This document shows positions 33,966 through 42,895 of a DNA stretch of 64,000 nt, in pieces. The position numbers were made by a program, and so were the translations under genes. The notes beneath the pieces are model-generated. The model was not told the DNA's origin. It saw nothing but the letters and a program-made list of their open reading frames with translations, and ran no database searches. The DNA comes from Planctomycetota bacterium (GTDB taxonomy: Bacteria; Planctomycetota; Phycisphaerae; Sedimentisphaerales; Anaerobacaceae): NCBI GenBank assembly GCA_019456195.1, contig VRUK01000017.1:1-64000 (forward strand). Direction: 5' to 3'. Positions within the stretch are counted from its first letter, which is position 1. The number at the start of each line of letters is the position of its first letter.

Positions 33966-34181
33966 TTACGAGTTTTCATCATCCTGGACATACTCAATCA
34001 AATCACCGGGCGTACAGTTTAATGCCTTGCATAAGCTGTTCAAAGTGGAAAAGCGAATTGCGCGTGCCTTGTTGGTTTTGAGAATGGAAAGGTTATTTAC
34101 CGCAAGCCCTGTGGCCTCTGCTAAATCTTTCAGCTTCATCCGCTTATCCAGGAGTACGTAATCCAGGCGAATGTTAATCAT
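33966..34181 (-). CDS. XRE-family (YozG-like) helix-turn-helix regulator
   Basis: 71 residues: RLDYVLLDKRMKLKDLAEAT, recognition helix region GLAVNNLSILKTNKARAIRF, then LNSLCKALNCTPGDLIEYV, a typical short Cro/CI-like regulator of the YozG type. It follows the DUF2975 gene by 14 bases; this pairing is widespread and the two are likely one operon, probably self-regulated through the palindrome at 34738-34755. Confidence 0.9.
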   Translation of the reverse strand: MINIRLDYVLLDKRMKLKDLAEATGLAVNNLSILKTNKARAIRFSTLNSLCKALNCTPGDLIEYVQDDENS

Positions 34182-34195
34182 TTGTAAATCTCCTT

Positions 34196-34696
34196 TTAGA
34201 CAAGCGATTTTGACTCTTTAATAACGGGCATAAGGTGCCGTAAAATCTGCCCCAGTCCGACCAGAGCCATTACTTTTACCACAATAGAAAACACTTTTAC
34301 AAATCCCATGTGCACTCGTATATCAAAAGGCGGAGAATGGTCATTCGCCATATATATCCAAACGGCCTCTAAGATGGTCAGGAATGCATACAGGTAGAAA
34401 AACATGTCTCCATGACGGAGTATCCAGCCGGGTAGGTAGTTGTTCTCGTATAGATATCTGACAAATTGTGCAAGTCCCAGTATTCCTATCCAGAAAAAAA
34501 TAGCCTTGAGGTAACTTGGTAAAAAAGTGGTTATGGCCATATTAACAGGCCAATGCCCGAATTTTGATAAAAGTGTGAAAATGGTCATTGCACAGACAGC
34601 AATCAACTGCAAAATCAGAATTACCGATGCTATTGTTCTTAGAGTTTCACAGTAAAAATGCAGCAAGCGCCTGTTTTTTTCAGTGAATTCATTCAT
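34196..34696 (-). CDS. DUF2975 family four-TM membrane protein
   Basis: 166 residues with four hydrophobic segments (about 17-40, 58-80, 98-115, 132-150), the loop LYENNYLPGWILRHGD after the second, and a basic C-terminal end. Length, topology and the adjacent YozG-like regulator match the DUF2975 family. Function unknown. Confidence 0.8.
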   Translation of the reverse strand: MNEFTEKNRRLLHFYCETLRTIASVILILQLIAVCAMTIFTLLSKFGHWPVNMAITTFLPSYLKAIFFWIGILGLAQFVRYLYENNYLPGWILRHGDMFFYLYAFLTILEAVWIYMANDHSPPFDIRVHMGFVKVFSIVVKVMALVGLGQILRHLMPVIKESKSLV

Positions 34697-34737
34697 ATCA
34701 TTTTTCCTTTCATGATTGTTAAGGATTTAGTAATATT

Positions 34738-34755
34738 TCGTGTAATATTACACGA
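34738..34755. promoter_or_regulatory. Perfect 18-base palindrome, candidate operator of the DUF2975-XRE operon
   Basis: TCGTGTAATATTACACGA reads the same on both strands and lies about 42 bases upstream of the DUF2975 start, where an operator overlapping the promoter would be. Candidate binding site for the XRE product of 33966-34181. Confidence 0.6.
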
Positions 34756-34834
34756 TTATCGTTATTTTGTCAATGAAATAAATAAATTTTTTTATGCGTT
34801 TAATGAACTGGAGTTTTGAAAAAAGATGGCAGGT

Positions 34835-35359
34835 TCAGATTTTGATGGCTTTGCCTTCAAGCTTAAGCATTTTCTTTTTGAGCGTTATTCCGCCGGGCGC
34901 GGAGAAGCCGCCCATCTTGCCGTCGCTGCGGATTATTCGATGGCAGGGGATAATTAATGGCAGAGGGTTTTTGGCGAGGGTACTACCGACAGCACGGGAG
35001 GCGTTGGGTCTGCCTGCTTTGTTCGCTAATTTGCCATAAGTTATTGTTTGACCGATTTCTATTTCCCGACAGGTTGTCAAAACAGCTTTGCCGAACGAGG
35101 TGAATCCATCGAGGGTAAGAGTTATTTCCCGGCTGAATTTTATACAATCACCCTCGAAGTATGCGGTTATCTGCTGCTGAAGAATTTTGCAAAAGGATTT
35201 ATCATATTGAGGATTTTTAAGATTTTTTAATAGGCGTGATTTGATTTTTTCAGGCTTCAATCCGGGCAGTTGGGTTCGACAAAGGCCGTATTCGGTGCCA
35301 GCAAGGCCAAAATAACCCCATTTGGTCTGAAAAATTGTATATTTTGTTACTTTTTGCAT
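34835..35359 (-). CDS. ogt: Methylated-DNA-protein cysteine methyltransferase
   Basis: 174 residues. Direct-reversal repair of O6-alkylguanine; the protein is used up in one reaction. Active-site motif IIPCHRII near residue 140, preceded by the wing-helix signature ITYGKLANKAGRPNASRAVG with the arginine finger, and followed by GGFSAPGGITLKKKML. The N-terminal domain is short and divergent. Divergent from pheA and alone on its strand. Confidence 0.93.
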   Translation of the reverse strand: MQKVTKYTIFQTKWGYFGLAGTEYGLCRTQLPGLKPEKIKSRLLKNLKNPQYDKSFCKILQQQITAYFEGDCIKFSREITLTLDGFTSFGKAVLTTCREIEIGQTITYGKLANKAGRPNASRAVGSTLAKNPLPLIIPCHRIIRSDGKMGGFSAPGGITLKKKMLKLEGKAIKI

Positions 35360-35408
35360 ATTTTACCTGAATTCTATGCCTAAAATATTAACTAATACGT
35401 CAAATTCA

Positions 35409-35437
35409 TTGACGCAAGTGTAAAATTCTGTTAAATA
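35409..35437 (+). promoter_or_regulatory. Promoter of the pheA-tpiA-secG cluster
   Basis: TTGACG (35409-35414), a 17-base spacer and TAAATA (35432-35437), about 75 bases before pheA. The -35 box is the right arm of an inverted pair CGTCAA (35398-35403) and TTGACG, which might be an operator or chance. Confidence 0.5.
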
Positions 35438-35512
35438 TATTAGTTTTTATAAAAAAAGGTGGATGGCGTCTATGGTTTGCTTTCGACTTTTTGTATTTTT
35501 TGGATTTGATTT

Positions 35513-36583
35513 ATGTCTCTTGAAGAACTGAGAAAGAAAATTGACGAAGTTGACAATCAGCTTGTCGAGCTGCTCAACGAGCGTGCGCGCGTTGTCGTAA
35601 AGATAGGAACGCTGAAGACCAAAACCGACAAGCCGGTTTATTCGCCGGACCGCGAAAAAAATGTATTTGACAGGATTGCCAGGGCCAATAAAGGCCCGCT
35701 GCCGGACAGGTGCTTGGTAGCTATTTGGCGTGAGCTGATGAGCGGTTCTTTTGTTTTGGAAAGACCTTTGCGAATCGGCTATCTCGGTCCGGCCGGCAGC
35801 TTCAGCCATACCGCTTCCATGCTCAAGTTCGGCCAGAGTGTCGAATATGAACCATTGGTAGATATCACAAGTATATTCGATGAAGTGGGTAAAGGTCATT
35901 GCGACCTTGGTCTTGCGCCGGTGGAGAATACTAAGGGCGGCGGTGTAATAGAGACGCTTGATGCCCTGATAGATTCGAACGTGAAGATCTGTGCCGAGGT
36001 TCAGATGGCAATTCATCACAGCCTTTTGGGTAATTGCTCGCTGGAAAAAATCGAGAAGATTTACTCCAAGCCCGAAGTATTTGCTCAGTGCCGAAACTGG
36101 CTCAGTGCCACATTTAAAGAGGCACAAACTGTGCCGGTGGCTTCAACCGCCCGGGCGGCGCAAATGGCGGCCAATGAGCCGAATACCGCTGCGATTGGTT
36201 CCAATGTGGCGGCGGAACTGTATGGGCTGAGAATCATCTGCGAGAATGTCGAGGATATTACCAACAATATAACCAGATTTCTGGTAATCAGCAAGGAAGA
36301 TGCAAAGCCGACCGGCGAAGATAAAACTGCAATGTTATTCAGCACTTCTCACAAGGCCGGGGCTTTGTCTGATGTGCTGGATGTTTTCAAGCGATACGGT
36401 ATCAATATGACAAATATTGAATCAAGGCCAAGCAAAAAGAGAGAATGGGAATACTATTTCTTCGTGGACTTTTTGGGACACAGAACGGACAAAAACATTC
36501 AGGATGGACTGGCGGAAGCTCGTACGCATTGCTTGCAGCTTTCGATATTGGGCAGTTTTCCCAGATCAACGGAGCTGCTTTAA
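35513..36583 (+). CDS. pheA: Bifunctional chorismate mutase/prephenate dehydratase
   Basis: 356 residues. Three domains: AroQ-type chorismate mutase (about 1-85, LEELRKKIDEVDNQLVELLN), prephenate dehydratase (about 87-265, RIGYLGPAGSFSHTA and VPVASTARAAQMAA) and an ACT regulatory domain (about 275-350) containing NIESRPSK, the phenylalanine-binding motif. Converts chorismate to phenylpyruvate, with feedback by phenylalanine expected. First gene of a long co-directional housekeeping series. Confidence 0.96.
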   Translation: MSLEELRKKIDEVDNQLVELLNERARVVVKIGTLKTKTDKPVYSPDREKNVFDRIARANKGPLPDRCLVAIWRELMSGSFVLERPLRIGYLGPAGSFSHTASMLKFGQSVEYEPLVDITSIFDEVGKGHCDLGLAPVENTKGGGVIETLDALIDSNVKICAEVQMAIHHSLLGNCSLEKIEKIYSKPEVFAQCRNWLSATFKEAQTVPVASTARAAQMAANEPNTAAIGSNVAAELYGLRIICENVEDITNNITRFLVISKEDAKPTGEDKTAMLFSTSHKAGALSDVLDVFKRYGINMTNIESRPSKKREWEYYFFVDFLGHRTDKNIQDGLAEARTHCLQLSILGSFPRSTELL

Positions 36584-36646
36584 TTTGGATTGATAATTTA
36601 TTAATGAGCTAAGAACTGCGAACCAAGAGCTGATTAGGAGAGTTTT

Positions 36647-37408
36647 ATGAGAAAGCCGTTTGTAGCAGGTAACTGGAAAATGAATACTGACAGCTCCAGC
36701 TCAGTAGGGTTGGCTGAGGGTATTGCTTCGGGCGTGACAGAGACCGCGGGGACAAAAGCGACTGTGGCGGTTTTTCCGCCTTTCATTTATTTGCAGTCTG
36801 TGATTAAAGCTCTTGGCACATCGAGTATCAGTGTCGGCGCACAGGATGTTTACTTTGAACCTGACGGCGCTTTTACCGGTGAGATAAGTACTTCGATGTT
36901 AAAGGATATTGGCTGTACTTATTGCCTCTGCGGCCATTCGGAACGCCGGCATGTAATCGGTGAGACTGATGAGCTGATAAATAGGAAACTTGGTGCCGCA
37001 ATTGCAGGCGGGCTGCTGCCGGTATTGTGTGTTGGCGAGCTGCTCGCTGAGCGGGAAGCTTCGAAAACGAATGATGTTGTAACCCGGCAGTTGAAAAACG
37101 GCCTGGCTGGTCTGAGCGAAGAAAAAGTCTCTGCGGTAACCATAGCTTATGAGCCTGTCTGGGCCATAGGAACGGGTCTGACGGCGACACCGCAGCAGGC
37201 GCAGGAAGTACACGATTTTATCCGAAAGCTTCTGGCCGGGATGTATAGTGACGAGTTGGCCGGGGGAATTCGCATTCAATACGGCGGTTCTGCAAAACCC
37301 GACAATGCGGCAGAATTGATGACTCAGCCGGATATAGACGGCCTACTGGTCGGAGGGGCAAGTTTGAAGGCGGACGGTTTTCTTGCGATTATTAAGGGAG
37401 CAATATAA
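36647..37408 (+). CDS. tpiA: Triose-phosphate isomerase
   Basis: 253 residues, the normal length. Interconverts dihydroxyacetone phosphate and glyceraldehyde 3-phosphate. Substrate lysine in AGNWKMN, catalytic histidine in CGHSERR, catalytic glutamate in AYEPVWAIGTG, and the phosphate-binding GGSAKPDNA and GLLVGGASL near the C-terminus. AGGAG before the ATG. Followed by secG as in many bacteria. Confidence 0.97.
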   Translation: MRKPFVAGNWKMNTDSSSSVGLAEGIASGVTETAGTKATVAVFPPFIYLQSVIKALGTSSISVGAQDVYFEPDGAFTGEISTSMLKDIGCTYCLCGHSERRHVIGETDELINRKLGAAIAGGLLPVLCVGELLAEREASKTNDVVTRQLKNGLAGLSEEKVSAVTIAYEPVWAIGTGLTATPQQAQEVHDFIRKLLAGMYSDELAGGIRIQYGGSAKPDNAAELMTQPDIDGLLVGGASLKADGFLAIIKGAI

Positions 37409-37504
37409 CCGGCGATTTACTATTTACCATTGAAAGCGGCATCAACAGCTCTGTCACAATAGTAAATATAAAATAATAAATAGTCTGTTGAAAGGATTAC
37501 GAAT

Positions 37505-37858
37505 ATGACAGTTTTTCCATTGTTAGCAGTTGGTTTTATCATGAAGGCGGTTGCCGCTTTGTTCATTATTTGCTGTGTGTCCCTGGTTTTAATCATTTTG
37601 ATTCAGAAGGGCAGAGGAGGTGGTTTGAGCGGGGCATTCGGCGGCGCTGGGGCCGGTGGAATTTTGGGCTCAAAAACCGGCGACTTCCTGACTTGGGTGA
37701 CAATAGCGTTAGTGGGTGTTTTTCTTACCCTTGCGGTGGTGATGGCCAAATTTTACAGACCGGAGGTAAGTGAATTCGGAGAAGAAGCACCAGCCAGTCA
37801 ACAGATGCCGGTAAGCTCGGGGCAGCCCACAAGTGATGTAAATTCGCCCGGCGGTTAA
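37505..37858 (+). CDS. secG: Protein translocase subunit SecG
   Basis: 117 residues. Two membrane segments (about 12-32 and 59-78) around the conserved loop QKGRGGGLSGAFGG, the SecG signature, then a proline/serine-rich tail. Part of the SecYEG channel. Order tpiA-secG is common and supports the call. Confidence 0.92.
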   Translation: MTVFPLLAVGFIMKAVAALFIICCVSLVLIILIQKGRGGGLSGAFGGAGAGGILGSKTGDFLTWVTIALVGVFLTLAVVMAKFYRPEVSEFGEEAPASQQMPVSSGQPTSDVNSPGG

Positions 37859-37932
37859 CGAGAGAATTTGTTCTAAAAGTGGATATAAAAAGACTGCATA
37901 TACGGCAGAATTCGTCTTGAAAGCGTATCGTT

Positions 37933-38817
37933 ATGATAAACAGTATGACCGGTTATGGCCAGGGGCAGGGTGAGGTTAACGGCGTAAGTTACCTCGTTGA
38001 AATAAAGACCGTCAACCACCGCTACTTCAAGGCGATTATAAGGTTGCCGGAGCCGGTGTCATTCATCGAAGGAGATATTGACAAGCTTCTGCGAAATGAT
38101 ATGTCACGCGGGACCGTAAATTATGTCCTTAGGCTCAAGAATTCGTCGGTAAATGCACTCTTTGATATAGATGAGACGGCCCTTAAGACCGTTGCGGAAA
38201 AATTGAACAGAGCCGGCTCGTCGGCCGGTATTAAAGGGGCGATTGATATTGGCAACTTGTTGAGCCTGCCCGGAATCATTCAGCCGGCATTGCCGGACAA
38301 AAAAGCGTCCGAGCAAATCAGGGAAAAGGTTCTGGAAGTCAGCCTGGAGGCGATAAATAATGTCAAACAAATGCGCGCCACCGAAGGCGGTTTCCTTGAA
38401 GCTGATTTGAAAAAACACTGCAGTGCGATAGAAGAAGACCTTGGGCAAATTCGTGTCCGTGGTGATATCGTTTTGCAGGAGTATGCAGCAAAGCTAAAGC
38501 AACGTGTCGATGTGCTGCTTGCCGAGGTAAAGCTTAAACTGGATGAAGAAACGCTTGCCAGAGAAGTAGCGATTTTTGCGGAAAGGTCGGATATATCCGA
38601 GGAGGTATCCCGTCTGGATTCACATTTGCGGCAATTTTCTCAGGCCTGCCAGGCAAATGAACTGGCCGGACGCAGGCTGGACTTTATCAGCCAGGAGATG
38701 CTCAGAGAGGCAAATACTATTGCCAGCAAGGCCTCCGATACCGAAATTATCCGCTGTGTGGTGGATATGAAATGCCGAATTGACCGGATTAAGGAACAGG
38801 TCCAGAATATCGAATAG
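37933..38817 (+). CDS. yicC: YicC family endoribonuclease
   Basis: 294 residues. N-terminal INSMTGYGQGQGEVNG and EIKTVNHRYFKAIIRLP, and C-terminal EVSRLDSHLRQF followed by GRRLDFISQEMLREANTIASKA and CRIDRIKEQVQNIE, are all hallmarks of YicC. E. coli YicC has been shown to cleave RNA and aid sRNA turnover. Directly upstream of gmk, its usual partner. Confidence 0.93.
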   Translation: MINSMTGYGQGQGEVNGVSYLVEIKTVNHRYFKAIIRLPEPVSFIEGDIDKLLRNDMSRGTVNYVLRLKNSSVNALFDIDETALKTVAEKLNRAGSSAGIKGAIDIGNLLSLPGIIQPALPDKKASEQIREKVLEVSLEAINNVKQMRATEGGFLEADLKKHCSAIEEDLGQIRVRGDIVLQEYAAKLKQRVDVLLAEVKLKLDEETLAREVAIFAERSDISEEVSRLDSHLRQFSQACQANELAGRRLDFISQEMLREANTIASKASDTEIIRCVVDMKCRIDRIKEQVQNIE

Positions 38818-38866
38818 TGAGAATACGGAACGTAAAGAGCATCGATGAGTTTATACTGGAGTTGGA

Positions 38867-39451
38867 ATGAGCGACACAGAGAACAGTAAAGGCAAAGTGG
38901 TGATAATGAGCGGCCCATCCGGTGTCGGCAAGAGCACTATCTGCAAAGAGGTGGTTAAGCGGTTCGATAATGTTTATCTTAGCGTCTCGGTCACGACCCG
39001 ACCGAAGAGTAAAGCTGAAGTTGACGGCCAGGATTATTGGTTTATATCAGAGCAGGAGTTTCGGGAGCGAATCGATAAGAGCCTTCTGCTGGAACATGCT
39101 GAGGTGTTCGGTCATCTGTATGGAACGCCGAGGGACAAAGTTGAAGAAGCTGTTCAAGCCGGAAAAAATGTTATTCTTGAAATCGACGTTCAGGGCGCCA
39201 AACAGGCTCTGCCGATTTTTCCGGATGCGGTAATGATTTTTGTTTTACCGCCGACCGAAAAGGACCTTGTAAAACGTATGGACAACAGGGGCAGGGAAGC
39301 TGCTGATGCCGCGGAAAAAAGGCTGAGCGGGGCAAGTGGTGAGATTGCCGCGGCCTGGCAGTATTATAAACATATGATTATAAATGAGGACTTGCAGCAG
39401 GCGGTGGACGAATGTGTGCAAATTATCGAGGATTCCTGCGGTGAGTCTTAA
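38867..39451 (+). CDS. gmk: Guanylate kinase
   Basis: 194 residues. Phosphorylates GMP to GDP. P-loop SGPSGVGKSTI (about residue 15), GMP-binding SVTTRPKSKAEVDGQDYWF and a lid region with GTPRDKVEEAVQAGKNVILEIDVQGAK. Sits between yicC and rpoZ, a standard order. Confidence 0.96.
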   Translation: MSDTENSKGKVVIMSGPSGVGKSTICKEVVKRFDNVYLSVSVTTRPKSKAEVDGQDYWFISEQEFRERIDKSLLLEHAEVFGHLYGTPRDKVEEAVQAGKNVILEIDVQGAKQALPIFPDAVMIFVLPPTEKDLVKRMDNRGREAADAAEKRLSGASGEIAAAWQYYKHMIINEDLQQAVDECVQIIEDSCGES

Positions 39452-39594
39452 GCTCACAGTGGTGAAGCCAGGATGTGAGCCACGAACCGTAAAGCAGGAG
39501 GTTAATTATTAATACAGCGAATGAAGATTGGTAAGGTTTCCATCTTACGACGTATTGCAGGATGGGCCCTGAATCAGGATATGAGGTAAAAAAA

Positions 39595-39828
39595 ATGATA
39601 GAAGAACTAAAGAGCGAAAAGATAGTAAACAAGGTCGGCGGTAGATTCAAATTGACGGCACTGGTTCAAAAACGGTTAAGTGAGCTTTTACAGGGCTCCA
39701 GGCCGTTGATTGAAGATACCGAAGGCAAAACAATGCTTGAAATTGTTGTTCAGGAAATCCTGCAGGACAAGATCGCCATCGATGACGGATTGCCCGCGAA
39801 GACCGTAGGGAATGAAAAGAAAAAATAG
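39595..39828 (+). CDS. rpoZ: RNA polymerase omega subunit
   Basis: 77 residues. ATG at 39595 preceded by GAGG. RFKLTALVQKRLSELLQGSRPLI is the omega core (the motif that helps fold the beta-prime C-terminus), followed by MLEIVVQEILQDKI. Position between gmk and coaC is the usual one for rpoZ. Confidence 0.85.
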   Translation: MIEELKSEKIVNKVGGRFKLTALVQKRLSELLQGSRPLIEDTEGKTMLEIVVQEILQDKIAIDDGLPAKTVGNEKKK

Positions 39829-39875
39829 AGATAAATCAGCTCTTTGGTACACATCTGCGGTAAACGAGATATGAG

Positions 39876-40448
39876 ATGCTTAAGAATTTGAATATTCTAT
39901 TGGGTGTCAGTGGCGGAATCGCTGCGTACAAGGCGGTCGATTTGGCCGGCAAGCTGACCGTTGCCGGCGCCAAAGTAAATACCGTAATGACGGAAAATGC
40001 CTGTCGCCTCGTTGGCGAAGCCAGCTTTGAGGCGGTTACCTGCTCGGCCGTTTTTACAAGCCTTTGGAACACGCCCGAAGAATATAAAATCGGTCACATA
40101 GCTTTGGTTGACCGGGCTGATATTATTGTTATAGCGCCTGCGACGGCTAATATCATAGGCAAAATTGCAAACGGCATCTGTGATGATTTACTTAGCACGA
40201 CCCTTTGTGCGGCCTGGCGTATGATTCAGTCGGAGGCCGTGTTTTTGGCTCCCGCTATGAACAATAATATGTGGAACAATCCCGCCGTGCAGCGCAATGT
40301 CACGACCGTAAAAGAAATGGGCTTTCAACTGATTGGCCCCGTTGAGGGCAGGCTTGCCTGCGGAACCGAAGGCATCGGCAGGATGTCCGAGCCGAAAGAT
40401 ATCCTGAAGGTAGTAGAAAAAGTTGCTGCAAAGATCGACAAAAAATAA
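39876..40448 (+). CDS. coaC: Phosphopantothenoylcysteine decarboxylase (separate CoaC)
   Basis: 190 residues. FMN-dependent decarboxylation step of coenzyme A synthesis. Flavoprotein start LLGVSGGIAAYKAVDLAGKL, then APATANIIGKIANGICDDLL, the substrate motif PAMNNNMWNNPAVQRN, and RLACGTEGIGRM, whose cysteine protonates the intermediate in the family. In many bacteria this is fused to CoaB; here the ligase is a separate gene 48 bases downstream. Confidence 0.93.
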   Translation: MLKNLNILLGVSGGIAAYKAVDLAGKLTVAGAKVNTVMTENACRLVGEASFEAVTCSAVFTSLWNTPEEYKIGHIALVDRADIIVIAPATANIIGKIANGICDDLLSTTLCAAWRMIQSEAVFLAPAMNNNMWNNPAVQRNVTTVKEMGFQLIGPVEGRLACGTEGIGRMSEPKDILKVVEKVAAKIDKK

Positions 40449-40496
40449 TCTCAAATACGAAGCACAAATTGCAAGATACACCTCGCGAGATACCAG

Positions 40497-41132
40497 ATGC
40501 GAATTTTAATTACAGCAGGCGGCACCCGGGAGTACATCGACCCGGTGCGTTTTATTTCCAATGCGAGCAGCGGCAGGATGGGTTACGCCCTTGTGCGTGC
40601 CGCCCTCAAGGCCGGTCATAAAGTAACATTGATAACGGCCCCGACCACCCAAAGACTACCGAGCGGGGCAAAAGTAGTCGAAGTCGAAACCGCCGCTCAG
40701 ATGTTCGAGGCTGTCAAGAAGGGCTTTGAGATTTGCAATTGTCTGATTATGGCTGCGGCCGTTTCTGATTATACTTCCGCCCGAACGGCTAAAACAAAAA
40801 TCAAAAAGAGTAATAAGTCTCTGACCCTCAAATTAAAACCGACGGCAGACATCCTCAAATGGGCGGGGAAGCACAAAAGAAAAAATCAAATCGTTGTAGG
40901 GTTTGCTTTAGAAGATAGAAACCTTCGACAAAATGCCGAAATAAAGCTTAAAGAAAAGAATATCGATATAATAATCGCCAATACATCTGACGCAATCGGC
41001 GCCGGCAAGTCAACAGTTCAAATCAAAACCCGAGATTCGTCTTGGACCAAAATCGAAAACGCTACTAAGGCAATTATTGCCAAGAAAGTCATATCAATAA
41101 TTATCGCAAGACGCAAATATGAAAGAAGATAA
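40497..41132 (+). CDS. coaB: Phosphopantothenate-cysteine ligase (separate CoaB)
   Basis: 211 residues. CTP-dependent joining of 4'-phosphopantothenate and cysteine. ITAGGTREYIDPVRFISNAS and SGRMGYALVRAA form the nucleotide-binding start, with AAAVSDY and KLKPTADILKW (lysine motif) and VGFALE following. It is the second half of the usual CoaBC protein. The last 14 bases overlap the DUF2971 gene. Confidence 0.92.
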   Translation: MRILITAGGTREYIDPVRFISNASSGRMGYALVRAALKAGHKVTLITAPTTQRLPSGAKVVEVETAAQMFEAVKKGFEICNCLIMAAAVSDYTSARTAKTKIKKSNKSLTLKLKPTADILKWAGKHKRKNQIVVGFALEDRNLRQNAEIKLKEKNIDIIIANTSDAIGAGKSTVQIKTRDSSWTKIENATKAIIAKKVISIIIARRKYERR

Positions 41133-42162
41133 AAAAGGCAAAAATATATTTGGGCCTCTGGATTATTCTCAATTGGGAAATTTCCTTAAATATTGCAGTA
41201 ATGACGAGAAAGTCCTCAATGGGATTTTCAATGAGCACAAGATAAGATTCACGCAACCTGCAGCACTGAATGACCCTCTTGAGTTTAATCCAATCATCCA
41301 ATTCAAGCAAAACGAAGGCAAATACACAAATTACATTTTCGATGATATTGTATTTCCAAGTGAAGAATTAAGGATTCGGCATCAACTGATTGAGCGTCAA
41401 TTGAATGACTTTGGTATTCTCTCACTGACAAAGATCCCTGACTGTTTCGACATGTGGAGCCGCTATGCTAACGGCCACAGAGGCTTTCTCATCGAACTTA
41501 AGAGCGTTTTTTTCAATCATCCCTGCATGATGTCAAAAGATGATAAAGAGTACGAAGTAAGAAAAGTAGAGTATGTTGATGAATATGCAGTCAACATAGA
41601 TAGCCTTGTTGATGAGCATGGCCTGATTCCGTTCGCGGATTTCAATGTTCAGACGTTCTTCACTAAAACTTCCCGATGGAAAGATGAAGAAGAATACCGT
41701 CTGGTTCGGAGATTATCTGACAATCCGTGTTGGCAGAGCTTAGAACACAAGGCTCATCGTGACCGAAACGTCTATCTCTTTGATTTCTCGTTGGACTGCA
41801 TCGAGTCGGTTACATTTGGGGCATGTATGTCTCTGGAGAATAAGAAGAAAATCATGGAGGCGTGTAAAAGCTCAGGCATTAATTTCCTCCAAGCAATAAT
41901 AATCAGAGACCAAAAGGACAAATTCAACCGACCGGGAAACGTGACATTCGCACAAGCAGAGATATTCCCCGACCTGCTGAGGATGGGCGATCTTGGTATG
42001 CTCGTTGAACAGAAATACATTGAAGAAAGACAAAAACCAGCAATTCCAGTAAAGAAACTGAGTGAGTTACCGTATTACGCTGACGGCGAAAAGTGGATCA
42101 GCCAATACTACGAAGACAAGAAATCCAAGCAAAAAAATCGGCCTACTTCCTCGATCGAATAG
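41119..42162 (+). CDS. DUF2971 family protein
   Basis: 347 residues, soluble. N-terminal YCSNDEKVLNGIFNEHKIRF and QPAALNDPLEFNP (the family pattern in which a protein first lists what the gene's output form contains), then FGILSLTKIPDCFDMWSRYAN and GHRGFLIELKS, and later FFTKTSRWKDEEEYRLVRR, all typical of DUF2971. No enzymatic role is established for the family, and members often occur among mobile or accessory genes. Its ATG lies within coaB (14-base overlap), so it is translated from the housekeeping operon, an odd place for it. Confidence 0.82.
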   Translation: MKEDKKGKNIFGPLDYSQLGNFLKYCSNDEKVLNGIFNEHKIRFTQPAALNDPLEFNPIIQFKQNEGKYTNYIFDDIVFPSEELRIRHQLIERQLNDFGILSLTKIPDCFDMWSRYANGHRGFLIELKSVFFNHPCMMSKDDKEYEVRKVEYVDEYAVNIDSLVDEHGLIPFADFNVQTFFTKTSRWKDEEEYRLVRRLSDNPCWQSLEHKAHRDRNVYLFDFSLDCIESVTFGACMSLENKKKIMEACKSSGINFLQAIIIRDQKDKFNRPGNVTFAQAEIFPDLLRMGDLGMLVEQKYIEERQKPAIPVKKLSELPYYADGEKWISQYYEDKKSKQKNRPTSSIE

Positions 42163-42163
42163 C

Positions 42164-42688
42164 TCAACTTCTTATGCCGAGGTCGTCTTTGGTGAGGATG
42201 GACTCGAATTTATAGCCGGCTTTGGTGATATTTTCTTCGGCCCCCTGTTTGCGGTCGATTACACAGACGATTTTTTTAACAGTTGCACCCGCTTCTGTAA
42301 TGATTTTTGCGGCTTCGGCGACCTGCCCGCCGGTCGTGGCTATGTCTTCAACCAACAGAACTACATCACCCGCTTTCAGGACGCCCTCAACCATTTTGCC
42401 GGTTCCATAGCCTTTTTTGCTGTTGCGGATAATGACCCAGTTTTTGCCGGATTCCATCGCGGTAGCCGCCGCTAATGCGACACCGCCTAATTCGGCGCCT
42501 GCTATCAGGGTGACATCATCGGTAATATGTTTGGCAAATTCGGAAGCCAGGGCCTTGAGGATGTCCGGGCAAGTCTCGAAAAGATATTTGTCGAGATAGT
42601 ATTTGCTTCGCTTACCGCTGCGAAGGACAAAATCACCTTCCAGATAAGCTGTTTCCTTAATACGATTAATTAGTTCGCTGCGATTCAT
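42164..42688 (-). CDS. pyrE: Orotate phosphoribosyltransferase
   Basis: 174 residues. Adds PRPP-derived ribose phosphate to orotate in pyrimidine synthesis. PRPP-binding motif VVLLVEDIATTGGQVAEAA near residue 115, preceded by FVLRSGKRSKYYLDKY, where the substrate-binding lysine and arginine lie. Slightly short but within the range of the compact PyrE group. Converges with the DUF2971 gene at one base distance. Confidence 0.92.
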   Translation of the reverse strand: MNRSELINRIKETAYLEGDFVLRSGKRSKYYLDKYLFETCPDILKALASEFAKHITDDVTLIAGAELGGVALAAATAMESGKNWVIIRNSKKGYGTGKMVEGVLKAGDVVLLVEDIATTGGQVAEAAKIITEAGATVKKIVCVIDRKQGAEENITKAGYKFESILTKDDLGIRS

Positions 42689-42895
42689 ATTTATGCCCTA
42701 AATAATATGTCGTATAAGTTTGATTGCTGACAAGTTTAACATTATACAAGCCGATTTTCAAAGCAAACTATCGCCAAGGCATTTTTTTTGTTGAACCCAA
42801 TTCCAAGAGTTACTATATTATTCTCCCAATATCGTGGATTTCTCCAGAAAGCGTAATAACTGACATAATATGTACCATTGAAAGAGAGGTGTGAT

